From positions 1-25,124 of the forward strand of contig JAKMFG010000332.1 in NCBI GenBank assembly GCA_022425565.1: a DNA stretch of 25,124 nucleotides, in the 5' to 3' direction. This DNA comes from Alphaproteobacteria bacterium (GTDB taxonomy: Bacteria; Pseudomonadota; Alphaproteobacteria; Puniceispirillales; Puniceispirillaceae). The notes under the pieces were generated by a model. That model saw only the letters and a program-made list of their open reading frames with translations. It searched no databases and was not told the origin of the DNA. Position numbers and translations under genes: made by a program. Shown here piece after piece: positions 8,596 through 16,529 of this stretch. Numbering within the stretch: position 1 is the stretch's first letter; each line of letters opens with the position of its first letter.

Positions 8596-8624
8596 TTGCA
8601 TCGCCCCGCTAGGTGTCTTACATT
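8596..8624 (+). promoter_or_regulatory. Putative sigma-70 promoter of the IalB-like gene
   Basis: TTGCAT (8596-8601) and TACATT (8619-8624) are spaced by exactly 17 bp, in the 148-bp gap after tesA. The predicted start near 8631 gives a leader of about 90 nt. Assigned by eye. Confidence 0.5.
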
Positions 8625-8721
8625 GCCGCCGGTTTCCACATTCTCGCCATGATCCGCAGGCAATAACAGTGCTGCAGAGACAAGACGGGAATGTCAGGGC
8701 GGAAAGGAACTTGGTCGGGAC

Positions 8722-9246
8722 ATGAAAATGACGCGCAACCTCTTTGTCATGGGTGTGGCCGCTGCAATGGTCATGCTGTCGGGTCTGTCCGCGCAAGCGG
8801 CCGAACCAAAGCGGATGCTGAGTGAAAAAGACTGGGAAGCTTTCCGTGTGGATGGCGGCAAGGGGCGAACCTGTTTCATCAGCTCGCTGCCGACCAAGTC
8901 GAAAGGCAAATATGATCCGAAGAACCGTGGTGAAGTCCGCGTGTTCGTCTCGCACGGCCCGGGCAAGGCCGAGCGCAACGTGGTTCAGTTCACCGCCGGC
9001 TACAAGCACAAGAAACATTCCGATGTGACGGTGAATATCGACGGTAAGAAATTCACCCTGTTTACCATCGAGGGCCGTGCCTATGCCGAGTCCGAGGAGG
9101 ACGACATCGCCATGATCCGCGCGATGAAACGCGGCACCAAGATGACCGTGGTAGGCACCTCCAGCCGCGGCACCAAGACAACCGACACCTATTCGCTGTC
9201 CGGGTTCACCAAGAGCAAGAACCTGATCGACAAGACCTGCAGCTAG
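8722..9246 (+). CDS. Invasion-associated locus B (IalB)-like secreted protein
   Basis: Small exported protein (174 aa). A signal peptide (MKMTRNLFVMGVAAAMVM onward) ends at AQA-AEP near residue 27. The mature part is basic and resembles the IalB family of alphaproteobacteria: an early RTCFI, a mid-protein beta-rich VNIDGKKFTLFTIEGRAYA, and a C-terminal cysteine in DKTCS. The only two mature cysteines lie near the two ends of the mature protein and could form a disulfide. IalB was named from a Bartonella erythrocyte-invasion locus, but most family members occur in free-living bacteria and their function is unknown, so no virulence role is implied. It has a likely promoter of its own and stands 73 bp upstream of rlmN on the same strand. 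Confidence 0.75.
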   Translation: MKMTRNLFVMGVAAAMVMLSGLSAQAAEPKRMLSEKDWEAFRVDGGKGRTCFISSLPTKSKGKYDPKNRGEVRVFVSHGPGKAERNVVQFTAGYKHKKHSDVTVNIDGKKFTLFTIEGRAYAESEEDDIAMIRAMKRGTKMTVVGTSSRGTKTTDTYSLSGFTKSKNLIDKTCS

Positions 9247-9297
9247 GCTGCTTCGCAGGGTCACCGGATGCGGCCGGCATGGCCGCCAATGACGAGG

Positions 9298-9316
9298 CGG
9301 CGCGCATTGCGCGCCG
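9298..9316 (+). other. Very stable GC hairpin abutting the rlmN start
   Basis: CGGCGCGC (9298-9305), loop ATT, GCGCGCCG (9309-9316): a perfect 8-bp all-GC stem ending four bases before ATG 9320. It covers the region where a ribosome binding site is expected. A second perfect hairpin, GCGGCC/GGCCGC, lies just upstream (9270-9286). Neither is followed by a T-tract. Confidence 0.6.
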
Positions 9317-9319
9317 GAA

Positions 9320-10483
9320 ATGATGGACCAGGCATTGAACGTTGCTGACGCCGCCGCATCAACGGATGGCGCGCGCATGGCGCTTCTCGGGATGGATATC
9401 GCCGAGCTGGAAGCCGCCGTCACCGAGGCTGGGCTGCAGAAATTCCGCGCCCGCCAGCTGTGGCGCTGGGTCTGGCGTCATGGCCTGACCTCCTTCGACG
9501 AGATGAGCGACATTGGCAAGCCGGTGCGCGAGCAGTTCGCGGCGATGTTCAGCCTCGACCGGCCGACTGTCACACGCCGCCTGCAATCGACCGACGGCAC
9601 GATCAAATGGCTGCTCCGCTTTGCCGACGGCAACGAGGCCGAAACCGTCTTTATCCCGGATAACGACCGCGGCACCTTATGCATTTCCTCGCAGGTGGGA
9701 TGCACCCTGACCTGCAGCTTCTGCCACACCGGAACGCAAAAGCTGGTGCGTAACCTGACCGCGGCAGAGATTTGCGGCCAGGTGATGCTGGCGATGGACG
9801 AGCTTGGCGACTGGCCCGCCGGCAAGCCCGAGCGGCGCCTGACCAACATTGTGCTGATGGGCATGGGCGAGCCGTTGTTCAACTATGACAATGTCGTCAC
9901 CGCGATGCGCATTATCATGAGCGGCGAGGGTGTCGGCCTGTCGAAGCGGCGGATCACATTGTCGACGTCGGGCGTGGTGCCGGAAATCATCCGTTGTGGC
10001 GGCGATCTGGGGGTCAATCTGGCGATCTCGCTCCACGCCGTTCGCGACGAGCTTCGTGACGAGCTGGTGCCGATCAACCGCAAATATCCGCTTGCCAAGC
10101 TGATCGAGGCTTGCCGGAACTATCCCGGCCTGTCCAACGCGCGCCGCATCACCTGGGAATATGTGATGCTGGACGGGGTGAATGACAGTGACGAGGATTG
10201 CGCGGCGCTGCTGAAGCTGATCAAGGGCATTCCCTCGAAACTGAACCTGATCCCGTTCAATCCATGGCCGGGAAGCCCGTATGAATGCTCTTCGGACGAA
10301 CGCATCGAGGCGTTTGCGGCGAAAGTCCTGAGAGCCGGCTATGCGTCTCCTGTCAGAACGCCGCGCGGCCGTGATATCCTGGCCGCATGCGGGCAGCTGA
10401 AATCGGCATCGGAGCGTGGCCGCAGGCAGCGCACGGGCACCGCGCCGGCGCGCGAAAGCACACCATCGGATGCGACAACATGA
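9320..10483 (+). CDS. rlmN: Dual-specificity 23S rRNA/tRNA adenine-C2 methyltransferase RlmN
   Basis: Radical-SAM methyltransferase (387 aa) that makes 2-methyladenosine at 23S rRNA A2503 and tRNA A37. The cluster motif CTLTCSFC gives Cys128, Cys132 and Cys135 for the 4Fe-4S cluster. Cys121, seven residues before, and Cys357 in DILAACGQL match the two mechanistic cysteines of E. coli RlmN (C118 and C355). Also present are the N-terminal [11 protein letters not shown] module, [15 protein letters not shown] for SAM binding, and LSTSGVVP. The last 30 residues form a basic, probably disordered tail. ATG 9320 or 9323 may be the start; a strong hairpin lies directly upstream. RlmN rather than Cfr is supported by overall length and core genomic context. 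Confidence 0.96.
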   Translation: MMDQALNVADAAASTDGARMALLGMDIAELEAAVTEAGLQKFRARQLWRWVWRHGLTSFDEMSDIGKPVREQFAAMFSLDRPTVTRRLQSTDGTIKWLLRFADGNEAETVFIPDNDRGTLCISSQVGCTLTCSFCHTGTQKLVRNLTAAEICGQVMLAMDELGDWPAGKPERRLTNIVLMGMGEPLFNYDNVVTAMRIIMSGEGVGLSKRRITLSTSGVVPEIIRCGGDLGVNLAISLHAVRDELRDELVPINRKYPLAKLIEACRNYPGLSNARRITWEYVMLDGVNDSDEDCAALLKLIKGIPSKLNLIPFNPWPGSPYECSSDERIEAFAAKVLRAGYASPVRTPRGRDILAACGQLKSASERGRRQRTGTAPARESTPSDATT

Positions 10484-10509
10484 ATGTCCGCAAAAGCGTT
10501 CGCAAATCC

Positions 10510-10538
10510 TTGAACCGGCGCGCGTCGCCGAATATATT
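10510..10538 (+). promoter_or_regulatory. Putative sigma-70 promoter of the Bax inhibitor-1 family gene
   Basis: TTGAAC (10510-10515) and TATATT (10533-10538) are spaced by exactly 17 bp, in the 88-bp gap between rlmN and the next gene. The expected start near 10545 leaves a leader of about 27 nt carrying an AGGGGGT ribosome binding site. This is the best promoter match seen in the window. Confidence 0.6.
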
Positions 10539-10571
10539 AAAGATCAACGGGTTATCGATCAGGGGGTAACA

Positions 10572-11291
10572 ATGGCTGATAATCGCTTTATGAATACCAG
10601 CGCTGCCGAGGCGACACAGGTCGATCTCGGACTGCGCAGCTACATGCTCGGCGTCTACAATCACATGACGACCGCGCTTCTGATGACCGGTTTCTTCGCC
10701 ATGGCGATGAACTGGGTTGTCCTGAATGTTGCCGGGGTCGGCCAGCTGGTCTACGGCACACCGCTCAAGTGGGTGGTGATGCTGGCACCGCTCGGCATGG
10801 TCTTCTGGCTGTCGGCACGCATGCAAGCGATGTCTTCCGCCAAGGCGCGCAACATGTTCTATCTCTATGCCGCGCTGATGGGGCTGTCGCTCAGCTCGAT
10901 CCTGCTGGTCTATACCGGCGCCAGCGTTGCACGGGCCTTCTTCATCACAGCAGGCGCTTTTGCCGGTCTCAGCCTCTATGGTTACACCACCAAGCGCAGC
11001 CTGTCGGCGATGGGCTCCTTCATGCTGATCGGCCTGTTCGGCCTGATCCTTGGTTTCATCGTGAACATCTTCCTTGGTTCCACGACGCTGGACCTGGCGC
11101 TGTCCGCCATCGGCGTTCTGGTATTCGCAGGCCTGACCGCCTGGGATACCCAGAAGATCAAGCTGATGTACATGGCTGGCGACAGTTCTGAGGTGCGTGA
11201 GAAGAAGTCGATCTATGGTGCGCTGACGCTCTACCTCGATTTCATCAACATGTTCATCATGCTGCTGCATCTGTTCGGCAACCGCGAATAG
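10572..11291 (+). CDS. Bax inhibitor-1 / YccA family membrane protein
   Basis: Inner-membrane protein (239 aa) of the BI-1 (UPF0005, TMBIM) family, with about seven hydrophobic segments. These include the regions around LLMTGFFAMAMNWVVL, VMLAPLGMVFWL, MFYLYAALMGLSLSSILLVY and the GSFMLIGLFGLILGFIVN segment. The family signature area near the C-terminus, GLTAWDTQKIK followed by ALTLYLDFINMFIMLLHLF, is present and includes the conserved aspartates linked to a pH-sensitive Ca2+ leak in bacterial homologues. ATG 10572 is chosen because AGGGGGT precedes it and the family N-terminus begins there; the frame is open further upstream but overlaps rlmN. Physiological role in bacteria is not settled; YccA in E. 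coli interacts with FtsH. Confidence 0.93.
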   Translation: MADNRFMNTSAAEATQVDLGLRSYMLGVYNHMTTALLMTGFFAMAMNWVVLNVAGVGQLVYGTPLKWVVMLAPLGMVFWLSARMQAMSSAKARNMFYLYAALMGLSLSSILLVYTGASVARAFFITAGAFAGLSLYGYTTKRSLSAMGSFMLIGLFGLILGFIVNIFLGSTTLDLALSAIGVLVFAGLTAWDTQKIKLMYMAGDSSEVREKKSIYGALTLYLDFINMFIMLLHLFGNRE

Positions 11292-11318
11292 TCAGCCGCA
11301 GACCGCAGACAAACATCG

Positions 11319-11351
11319 CGCCCGTGCCCCTTCGGCACGGGCGTTCTTTTT
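11319..11351 (+). terminator. Strong intrinsic terminator after the BI-1 family gene
   Basis: A perfect 10-bp stem, CGCCCGTGCC (11319-11328) with GGCACGGGCG (11334-11343), loop CCTTC, followed by TTCTTTTT. It is a textbook rho-independent terminator. Unusually, the next same-strand gene begins only about 24 bp after its T-tract. Confidence 0.85.
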
Positions 11352-11374
11352 AGGAAGAAGACGGAGTTCCGGCC

Positions 11375-12313
11375 ATGGCTGATCTGGGAAGCTATCTTGC
11401 CAAACATGCAGAACCGGCCGTCGCCAGGGTTATTCTGGCGCTTGCCGGTGCGGCATCGGCGATCGCGGCGGAAATCCGGATGCCGGCCACATCCCTCGAC
11501 GAGGCGGCCGGCGCGGTCAATGCCGACGGCGACACGCAGAAGAAGCTGGATGTGATCGCCGACGACATCGTGCTGGAGGCGCTCGCCGGGACCGGCGTGG
11601 CGTCTTATCTGTCCGAAGAACGCGACGCGGCCGTTCCAGTTGACGGCGACGGTGCGATGATCGTCGCCTGTGACCCGCTGGACGGGTCGTCGAATATCGG
11701 GGTGAATGTGTCGGTGGGCACGATCTTCTCGCTTCTGCCCGCATCGGGCGGCGATCTCCAGCCGGGACGCAGCCAGCTTGCTGCCGGCTTTTTCGTCTAT
11801 GGCCCGCAGACGACATTGCTGTTGACTGTCGGTAATGGCACCGCCTCTTTCCGTATGGATGACGATGGCGGATTCCGCTTGCTGGACGAGCGGGTGACCA
11901 TTCCGCAGGCGGCGCATGAATTTGCCATTAACGCTTCGAACCGGCGGCATTGGCCGGCCCCCATTGCCCGTTATGTTGATGGCTGCCTTGCTGGCGCCGA
12001 CGGCCCGCGGGGCAAGGATTTCAACATGCGTTGGGTCGCATCGCTCGTCGCGGAGACTTGGCGTATCATCAGCCGGGGGGGTGTCTTCCTTTACCCGTCC
12101 GATGCCCGCAAGGGATATGAATCCGGCCGGCTGCGTCTTGTCTATGAAGCAGCTCCGGTCGCCATGCTTGTTGAACAGGCCGGCGGGCGTGCCACCAACG
12201 GGTCGGCAGATATTATGGGCATTGTCCCGCAGACGCTTCATCAGCGGGTGCCGCTTGTCTTTGGTGCGCTGGAAGAGGTCGCGGCGGTCGCCGACGAATG
12301 CGCAGCGGACTGA
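11375..12313 (+). CDS. fbp: Fructose-1,6-bisphosphatase class I
   Basis: Cytoplasmic phosphatase (312 aa) that removes the C1 phosphate of fructose-1,6-bisphosphate in gluconeogenesis and, where present, the Calvin cycle. Class I motifs are clear: GDTQKKLDVIAD, Glu81/Glu82 in LSEER, and the metal site DPLDGSSNI (Asp100, Asp103) followed by VSVGTIFS. Further on are KGYESGRLRLVYEAAP, MLVEQAGGRATNG and LHQRVPLVFG. It is slightly shorter than E. coli Fbp (332 aa), with the difference at the N-terminus. It is convergent with the next gene, with only 7 bp between them. Because an intrinsic terminator sits immediately upstream, its transcription must start inside the BI-1 gene region or depend on readthrough. 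No other Calvin-cycle gene is in the window. Confidence 0.95.
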   Translation: MADLGSYLAKHAEPAVARVILALAGAASAIAAEIRMPATSLDEAAGAVNADGDTQKKLDVIADDIVLEALAGTGVASYLSEERDAAVPVDGDGAMIVACDPLDGSSNIGVNVSVGTIFSLLPASGGDLQPGRSQLAAGFFVYGPQTTLLLTVGNGTASFRMDDDGGFRLLDERVTIPQAAHEFAINASNRRHWPAPIARYVDGCLAGADGPRGKDFNMRWVASLVAETWRIISRGGVFLYPSDARKGYESGRLRLVYEAAPVAMLVEQAGGRATNGSADIMGIVPQTLHQRVPLVFGALEEVAAVADECAAD

Positions 12314-12320
12314 CGCGCGA

Positions 12321-13178
12321 CTAGCTTGCGGTCTCGGCCTTCAGGATAGCGGCGAGGCCGCTCTCGTAATCCGGATAGAGAAGATCAAGGCCGAGCTCCG
12401 GCCCGATCACATTTGACGCGACCTTCCGGCGCGAGACATAGAAGCTGCGCGCCATCGGCGAGAGATTCGCTTCTTCAAGGCTTTGTGGCTGCGGTGGTTC
12501 GACCCCGATCAGGCCAGCGGCATGCCGAACCACATCACCCTGTGGTGCCGGCTTGTTGTCGGCAAGATTGATGATCCGGCCGCGGCGCGGCTGGGCCATC
12601 GCCGCCTCTATGATGCGGCAGATATCCTCGACATGGATACGGTTGAACACCTGGCCACGATGCTCGATGATCCGTGATGTGCCGTCGCGGAGTGCGTCAA
12701 ACGGGCTGCGTCCCGGGCCATAGATCCCGGCGGCACGGAAAATCTCGGAGCCGAGAAGGTCGAGCCAGCGCTGCTCAGCCTCGACGCGGGCGCGTCCGCG
12801 GGCCGTTGCCGGACCGGTCAGCGTGTCCTCATAGCAGAAGCCGTCTGGCGTGTCCGGATAGACCGAGGTTGCCGAAACATAGCCGGACCACCCGGAAAAT
12901 TCCGCAATCAGGTCGCCATGCGCGTCGAGCACCGGATCACTGCCGCCGATGGCGGTGATGGTGGTGATCAGCGCATCAACGTCGTCCAGTGCCATTTTGG
13001 GATCGGCAAGTGGCTGGTCATCGGCGAATTGATGAATCTGCCATCCGGCTTCGGCCTCTGCGGCCAGCCGTGACGGGGTGCGGGTGGTGCCGCGCACCTT
13101 CCATCCCGCCGCCGCCAGCTTGTGGCCGAGTGGCCTGCCGACATATCCCAGCCCGAAAATGAATACTGTCCCAGCCAT
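12321..13178 (-). CDS. NAD(P)-dependent epimerase/dehydratase-like SDR protein (YeeZ-like)
   Basis: Extended-SDR type protein (285 aa). The N-terminal Rossmann motif is FGLGYVGRPLG (residues 8-18), with a basic RGTTRTPSR after the second strand suggesting NADP preference. Next come YVSATSVYPD, where a classical SDR catalytic serine/tyrosine region falls, then FRAAGIYGPGRSPFD and HVEDICRIIEAAM. This pattern is that of the YeeZ/SDR_a5-like group often labelled sugar nucleotide epimerase; no substrate can be named. It begins 15 bp after the M23 peptidase stop, with AAGGAAGG as ribosome binding site straddling that stop, so the two genes form an operon. It is convergent with fbp. Confidence 0.8.
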   Translation of the reverse strand: MAGTVFIFGLGYVGRPLGHKLAAAGWKVRGTTRTPSRLAAEAEAGWQIHQFADDQPLADPKMALDDVDALITTITAIGGSDPVLDAHGDLIAEFSGWSGYVSATSVYPDTPDGFCYEDTLTGPATARGRARVEAEQRWLDLLGSEIFRAAGIYGPGRSPFDALRDGTSRIIEHRGQVFNRIHVEDICRIIEAAMAQPRRGRIINLADNKPAPQGDVVRHAAGLIGVEPPQPQSLEEANLSPMARSFYVSRRKVASNVIGPELGLDLLYPDYESGLAAILKAETAS

Positions 13179-13193
13179 GCCGCCATCCTTCCT

Positions 13194-14060
13194 TTAGCTG
13201 CCGTCCGCCAGCTGCGTTCTGACAAGCGCGGCGTCGAGCCTGCGCCCCTGCCAGTCAAGCCGCCAGTCCAGATGCGGCCCGGTGGACCTGCCGGTGGACC
13301 CAACCGTGCCGATCACAGCACCCCGCGCCACCTCGTCACCTTCCGCCACTGTGACGGTGTCGAGATGCAGAAAGGCGGAATTCAGGCCGAGCCCGTGGGT
13401 CAGCAGGATGGTCCAGCCTGAAAAATACAGATCGCGGACCAGAGTGACACGCCCGCCGGCCGGTGCCGTCACCAGCGTGCCCCTTGGTGCGGCGATGTCG
13501 ATGCCGTAATGCGGCTGGCGCGGCTCGCCATTCAGAATGCGCTGGCTGCCATAGACGCCGGTGATGCGGCCGGTGACCGGCATGTCGAATCCGCCAAGAA
13601 AATCACCACTATGGAGACCTGCCTCTTCCATGGTGCGCGCCGCCCTCACCGCAGTTGAATCTGCCCCGATGCGGTCCAGCACCTCCTGCGGCGGTGTCAC
13701 ATGGTCGCGCTTCAACCCATCGATCCGCTGGATGTTGTAGGTCCGCTGGCCAGCCGAGAATGCAATGGTCTGGACATCTCCTGACGGCGGGGTCACGGTC
13801 AGACGCACGGGATCGTCGCTGTCGCGGTGGAAGCCGATGATGAAATGCCCGTCAGCAGCCATGCGCAGCGGCACACCATCCAGCTCAAGAGTGGTTTCCG
13901 GCGCGGCACGGCCCAGGATCATGCCGCCTTCGACGGCGCTGCCGGCAAGCCAGGTGACACTGGCAACATCAGGCAGTTTTGCTCCATCGGCATGAGCTGG
14001 CGCGGCAACAAGTGTCGCAATGGTGAGCAAAACAGATATGAACAGGCTTGGCTTGGTCAT
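13194..14060 (-). CDS. Secreted M23 family metallopeptidase (LytM domain)
   Basis: Exported protein (288 aa) with a signal peptide ending near APAHA (about residue 24). A beta-rich N-terminal region of about 130 residues is followed by a C-terminal M23/LytM domain. HYGID supplies zinc ligands His184 and Asp188; FLHLD has His232; GPHLDWRL has His263. In classical LytM enzymes the last motif is HxH, whose second histidine is the third zinc ligand; here that position is Asp265. The protein therefore either uses aspartate as ligand or is a non-catalytic amidase activator. It probably acts on, or at, peptidoglycan in the periplasm. It is first in a two-gene operon with the SDR gene and divergent from trxB. 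Confidence 0.88.
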   Translation of the reverse strand: MTKPSLFISVLLTIATLVAAPAHADGAKLPDVASVTWLAGSAVEGGMILGRAAPETTLELDGVPLRMAADGHFIIGFHRDSDDPVRLTVTPPSGDVQTIAFSAGQRTYNIQRIDGLKRDHVTPPQEVLDRIGADSTAVRAARTMEEAGLHSGDFLGGFDMPVTGRITGVYGSQRILNGEPRQPHYGIDIAAPRGTLVTAPAGGRVTLVRDLYFSGWTILLTHGLGLNSAFLHLDTVTVAEGDEVARGAVIGTVGSTGRSTGPHLDWRLDWQGRRLDAALVRTQLADGS

Positions 14061-14136
14061 GCGCGGACGCTACCATCACAGCTCGCATTTGGCACGCCGA
14101 AAGGCATGCCGAGACCACAGTCATTACCCATCCCGT

Positions 14137-14159
14137 GCAGGCGATCCGGCCTGCCTTTT
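14137..14159 (+). other. Hairpin with short T-run in the trxB leader
   Basis: GCAGGC (14137-14142) and GCCTGC (14149-14154) form a 6-bp stem around the loop GATCCG, followed by CTTTT. It lies about 15 bp before the trxB ATG (14174). It could be a weak attenuator or coincidental; the T-run is short. Confidence 0.3.
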
Positions 14160-14173
14160 CGAAAGCCCGTCCC

Positions 14174-15112
14174 ATGTCGAATATCACCCATGAAAAAGTC
14201 GTCATCATCGGTGCCGGCGCCGCCGGCCTGACCGCTGCCATCTACACCGCCCGCGCCAATCTCTCGCCGGTGATCATCGCCGGCCTGCAGCCTGGCGGGC
14301 AGATGACCATCACGACCGATGTCGAGAATTACCCCGGTTTCGCCGATGTGATCCAAGGCCCCTGGCTGATGACCGAGATGCAGTCGCAGGCCGAAAATGT
14401 TGGCACGCGCGTCGTCTATGACATCGTTACGGCGCTCGACGCTTCGTCGCGGCCATTCCGGATGACACTTGATTCCGGCGATGAAATGACGGCCGACACG
14501 GTGATTGTCGCCACCGGTGCCTCGGCGAAGTGGCTGGGGCTTGAGTCGGAACAGACATTCAACGGGCGCGGCGTGTCCGCCTGTGCCACCTGTGACGGGT
14601 TTTTCTACCGTGACCGCGACGTGGCGGTGATCGGCGGCGGTAACACGGCTGTCGAGGAAGCACTGTATCTTGCCAATATCTGCAAGTCTGTCACGCTGAT
14701 TCACCGCCGCGACACGCTTCGCGCTGAGCAGATCATGCAGGACCGTCTGCTGCGCCACGACAAGGTCAATGTCGAGTGGAACCGCACCGTTTCCGAGGTG
14801 CTTGGCGATGACAGCGGGGTAACTGGATTGCGTCTTGCCTCGACAACGGGTGAAGCCGATCTGGATATCGATGTGCAGGGCATGTTCGTCGCCATCGGGC
14901 ACGATCCATCAACGAGCGCTTTCAAGGGGGCGCTCGATCTGGATGACGAGGGCTATATCATCGCCGAGACCGGCGGGACGCGCACATCGGTCGATGGTGT
15001 GTTCGCCGCTGGTGACTGTGTCGACAAGGTCTACCGTCAGGCGGTCACTGCCGCCGGCATGGGTTGTATGGCCGCTCTCGATGCCGAGCGCTGGCTCGGC
15101 GAACAGGCCTGA
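14174..15112 (+). CDS. trxB: Thioredoxin-disulfide reductase
   Basis: Cytoplasmic NADPH-dependent flavoenzyme (312 aa) that reduces thioredoxin. FAD motif GAGAAGLTAAIY is at residues 13-24, GGQM (41-44) and ENYPGF follow, the redox-active CATC is Cys137 and Cys140, the NADPH motif is GGGNTAVEEAL, and the C-terminal FAD motif is GVFAAGDCVD. Length is normal (E. coli 321 aa). ATG 14174 is chosen because the family N-terminus (HEKVVIIGAG) follows at once; the frame is open further upstream to 14048 but without conserved sequence. The ribosome binding site is weak. It is divergent from the M23 peptidase and convergent with the MFS gene. Confidence 0.96.
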   Translation: MSNITHEKVVIIGAGAAGLTAAIYTARANLSPVIIAGLQPGGQMTITTDVENYPGFADVIQGPWLMTEMQSQAENVGTRVVYDIVTALDASSRPFRMTLDSGDEMTADTVIVATGASAKWLGLESEQTFNGRGVSACATCDGFFYRDRDVAVIGGGNTAVEEALYLANICKSVTLIHRRDTLRAEQIMQDRLLRHDKVNVEWNRTVSEVLGDDSGVTGLRLASTTGEADLDIDVQGMFVAIGHDPSTSAFKGALDLDDEGYIIAETGGTRTSVDGVFAAGDCVDKVYRQAVTAAGMGCMAALDAERWLGEQA

Positions 15113-15135
15113 GACGCCGCTGAAATCGGGCCATT

Positions 15136-15177
15136 GTTGTCAGTCTGCTGTTGTCAGTCTGCTGTTGTCAGGCTGCT
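15136..15177. repeat. Three tandem 14-bp repeats between trxB and the MFS gene
   Basis: Units GTTGTCAGTCTGCT (15136-15149), an identical copy (15150-15163), and GTTGTCAGGCTGCT (15164-15177) with one change. The third unit spans the stop codon of the MFS gene (15170-15168 on the minus strand); the other two lie in the convergent gap. Confidence 0.92.
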
Positions 15178-16400
15178 GCCGGTTGGGCCGACGGCGTATC
15201 AACCGGTGCCTCGCGGATGATCCAGTTGACGCCAAAGGCGAACAGCGCCGCCCCGACATTCAGCCACCACATGATCGTATAGCTTGCCGTCATGTCATAG
15301 ACCACCCCGCCAAGCCAGGACCCGACAAAGGATCCGATCTGGTGCGAGGTGAAAGCGATCCCGTACAGCATGCTGAGATGTTTCGGGCCGAAGAAGGTCA
15401 CGATCAGTCCGCTTGTCAGCGGGATGGTGCCAAGCCAGAGAAGTCCCATCATCGCCCCGAAAATCAGCGCCGATGCCGGTGTCACCGGCAGCAGGAAGAA
15501 GGCGCACATGATGAGGCCGCGAAGAAGATAGACCGTCGCCAGGGTTTTGCGCTTTGACAGTTTGCTGCCAAGCCAGCCGCAGACGAATGCCCCGACAATG
15601 TTGAACAGCCCGACAAGGGCCAGCGACCAGCTGGCAATTTCCGCATCGACGCCATTGTCGAACAGGAACACCGGCAGATGCGTGGTGATGAAGACAAGCT
15701 GCAGTCCGCAGACAAAGAACCCGGCCGTCAGCAGGAGATAGTCACGGCTTCGCGCAGCAACGCGCAGGGCCTCGCCGGTTGACAACTCGTGCGCCACCTC
15801 GGCCGTCTTTGCCTGCTGGTCGGTGCGCATGCCGAGCGCCATCGCCGTCATTGCCGCCATCAGGAAGGACAGGATGACAAGTGCCTGCTGCCATCCATAG
15901 GTCCCGATCATCATCTGCGTAACTGGCAGCAGCGCAAACTGGCCGAAAGAGCCGAAACTTGTCACGAGGCCGAAGGCGACAGACCGGCGGCCCGGTGGCA
16001 CCACCCGCCCGACAGCACCAATGGCAATCGAGATGCCGGCGCTGCCGAGACCGAGCCCGATCAGAGCCTGACCAAGGAATACACCGCCAGGCGAGACGAT
16101 ATAGGCTGTTGAGAGCAGGCCTGCGGTATAGATTACCGCGCCAAGAATCGCCACCTTCCACGCCCCGATCCGGTCGGCCATCGCGCCAAACAGTGGCGAC
16201 GAGAATCCCCAGATCAGGTTCTGTACGGCAATGGCGAGGGCAATGGTCTGCACCCCGCTGCCAAGGTCGGTCGAGATCGGCACGACGAACAGGCCGAACA
16301 CCTGGCGGATACCAAAGGTCACAGTGACCAGTGCAGCCCCGGCCACCAGAACCTTGAGCCAGCGCCTGTCAGAAGACGGGATGGAATGCGAAGCTGTCAT
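15168..16400 (-). CDS. Major facilitator superfamily transporter
   Basis: Inner-membrane transporter of 410 aa with about twelve hydrophobic segments in two halves. The loop after helix 2 carries GAMADRIGAW, the MFS A-motif position (G-x-x-x-D-R-x-G). The central cytoplasmic loop is near residues 195-220 (DQQAKTAEVAHELSTGEAL), and the second-half counterpart is CGWLGSKLSKRK. The overall pattern (FGIRQVFGLFVVPIS, then FGFxTSFGSFGQF-like) resembles the monocarboxylate or oxalate/formate antiporter-like branch, but no substrate can be given. It stands alone on the minus strand, convergent with trxB. The last residues (PAAA) and the stop codon lie in a 14-bp tandem repeat. Confidence 0.88.
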   Translation of the reverse strand: MTASHSIPSSDRRWLKVLVAGAALVTVTFGIRQVFGLFVVPISTDLGSGVQTIALAIAVQNLIWGFSSPLFGAMADRIGAWKVAILGAVIYTAGLLSTAYIVSPGGVFLGQALIGLGLGSAGISIAIGAVGRVVPPGRRSVAFGLVTSFGSFGQFALLPVTQMMIGTYGWQQALVILSFLMAAMTAMALGMRTDQQAKTAEVAHELSTGEALRVAARSRDYLLLTAGFFVCGLQLVFITTHLPVFLFDNGVDAEIASWSLALVGLFNIVGAFVCGWLGSKLSKRKTLATVYLLRGLIMCAFFLLPVTPASALIFGAMMGLLWLGTIPLTSGLIVTFFGPKHLSMLYGIAFTSHQIGSFVGSWLGGVVYDMTASYTIMWWLNVGAALFAFGVNWIIREAPVDTPSAQPAAA

Positions 16401-16480
16401 GTGATGCGGCTTTCAAAAGACGGATGTTTTCCGGCATGCACGGGTGCTGCCCAAAACTCCGCGACTCTAGCGCCGCCCAA

Positions 16481-16486
16481 TGTCAA
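16481..16486 (-). promoter_or_regulatory. Possible -35 box for the MFS gene
   Basis: A perfect TTGACA on the minus strand (16486-16481) lies about 80 bp upstream of the MFS start in the 129-bp gap. No convincing -10 box at 16-18 bp was found, so the promoter call is weak. Confidence 0.25.
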
Positions 16487-16529
16487 AAGCGAAAGAAATT
16501 CTTCATGGCAGCCGGAGCTGCGCATCGCT

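Noticed and set aside
7938..8663. 241-residue minus-strand open frame
   Set aside because: Antisense to tesA, which has a full SGNH triad and signal peptide.
9238..9250. GCAGC-TAG-GCTGC inverted repeat at the end of the IalB-like gene
   Set aside because: Short stem with a 3-nt loop spanning the stop codon and no following T-tract; not convincing as a terminator.
10416..10571. 52-codon upstream extension of the BI-1 family protein
   Set aside because: It overlaps rlmN and carries no conserved sequence; a strong ribosome binding site and a promoter support the start at 10572.
10353..11270. 305-residue minus-strand open frame
   Set aside because: Antisense to the BI-1 family gene; His/Gln/Asp-rich composition without hydrophobic core.
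11231..12241. 336-residue minus-strand open frame
   Set aside because: Antisense to fbp, which is unambiguous.
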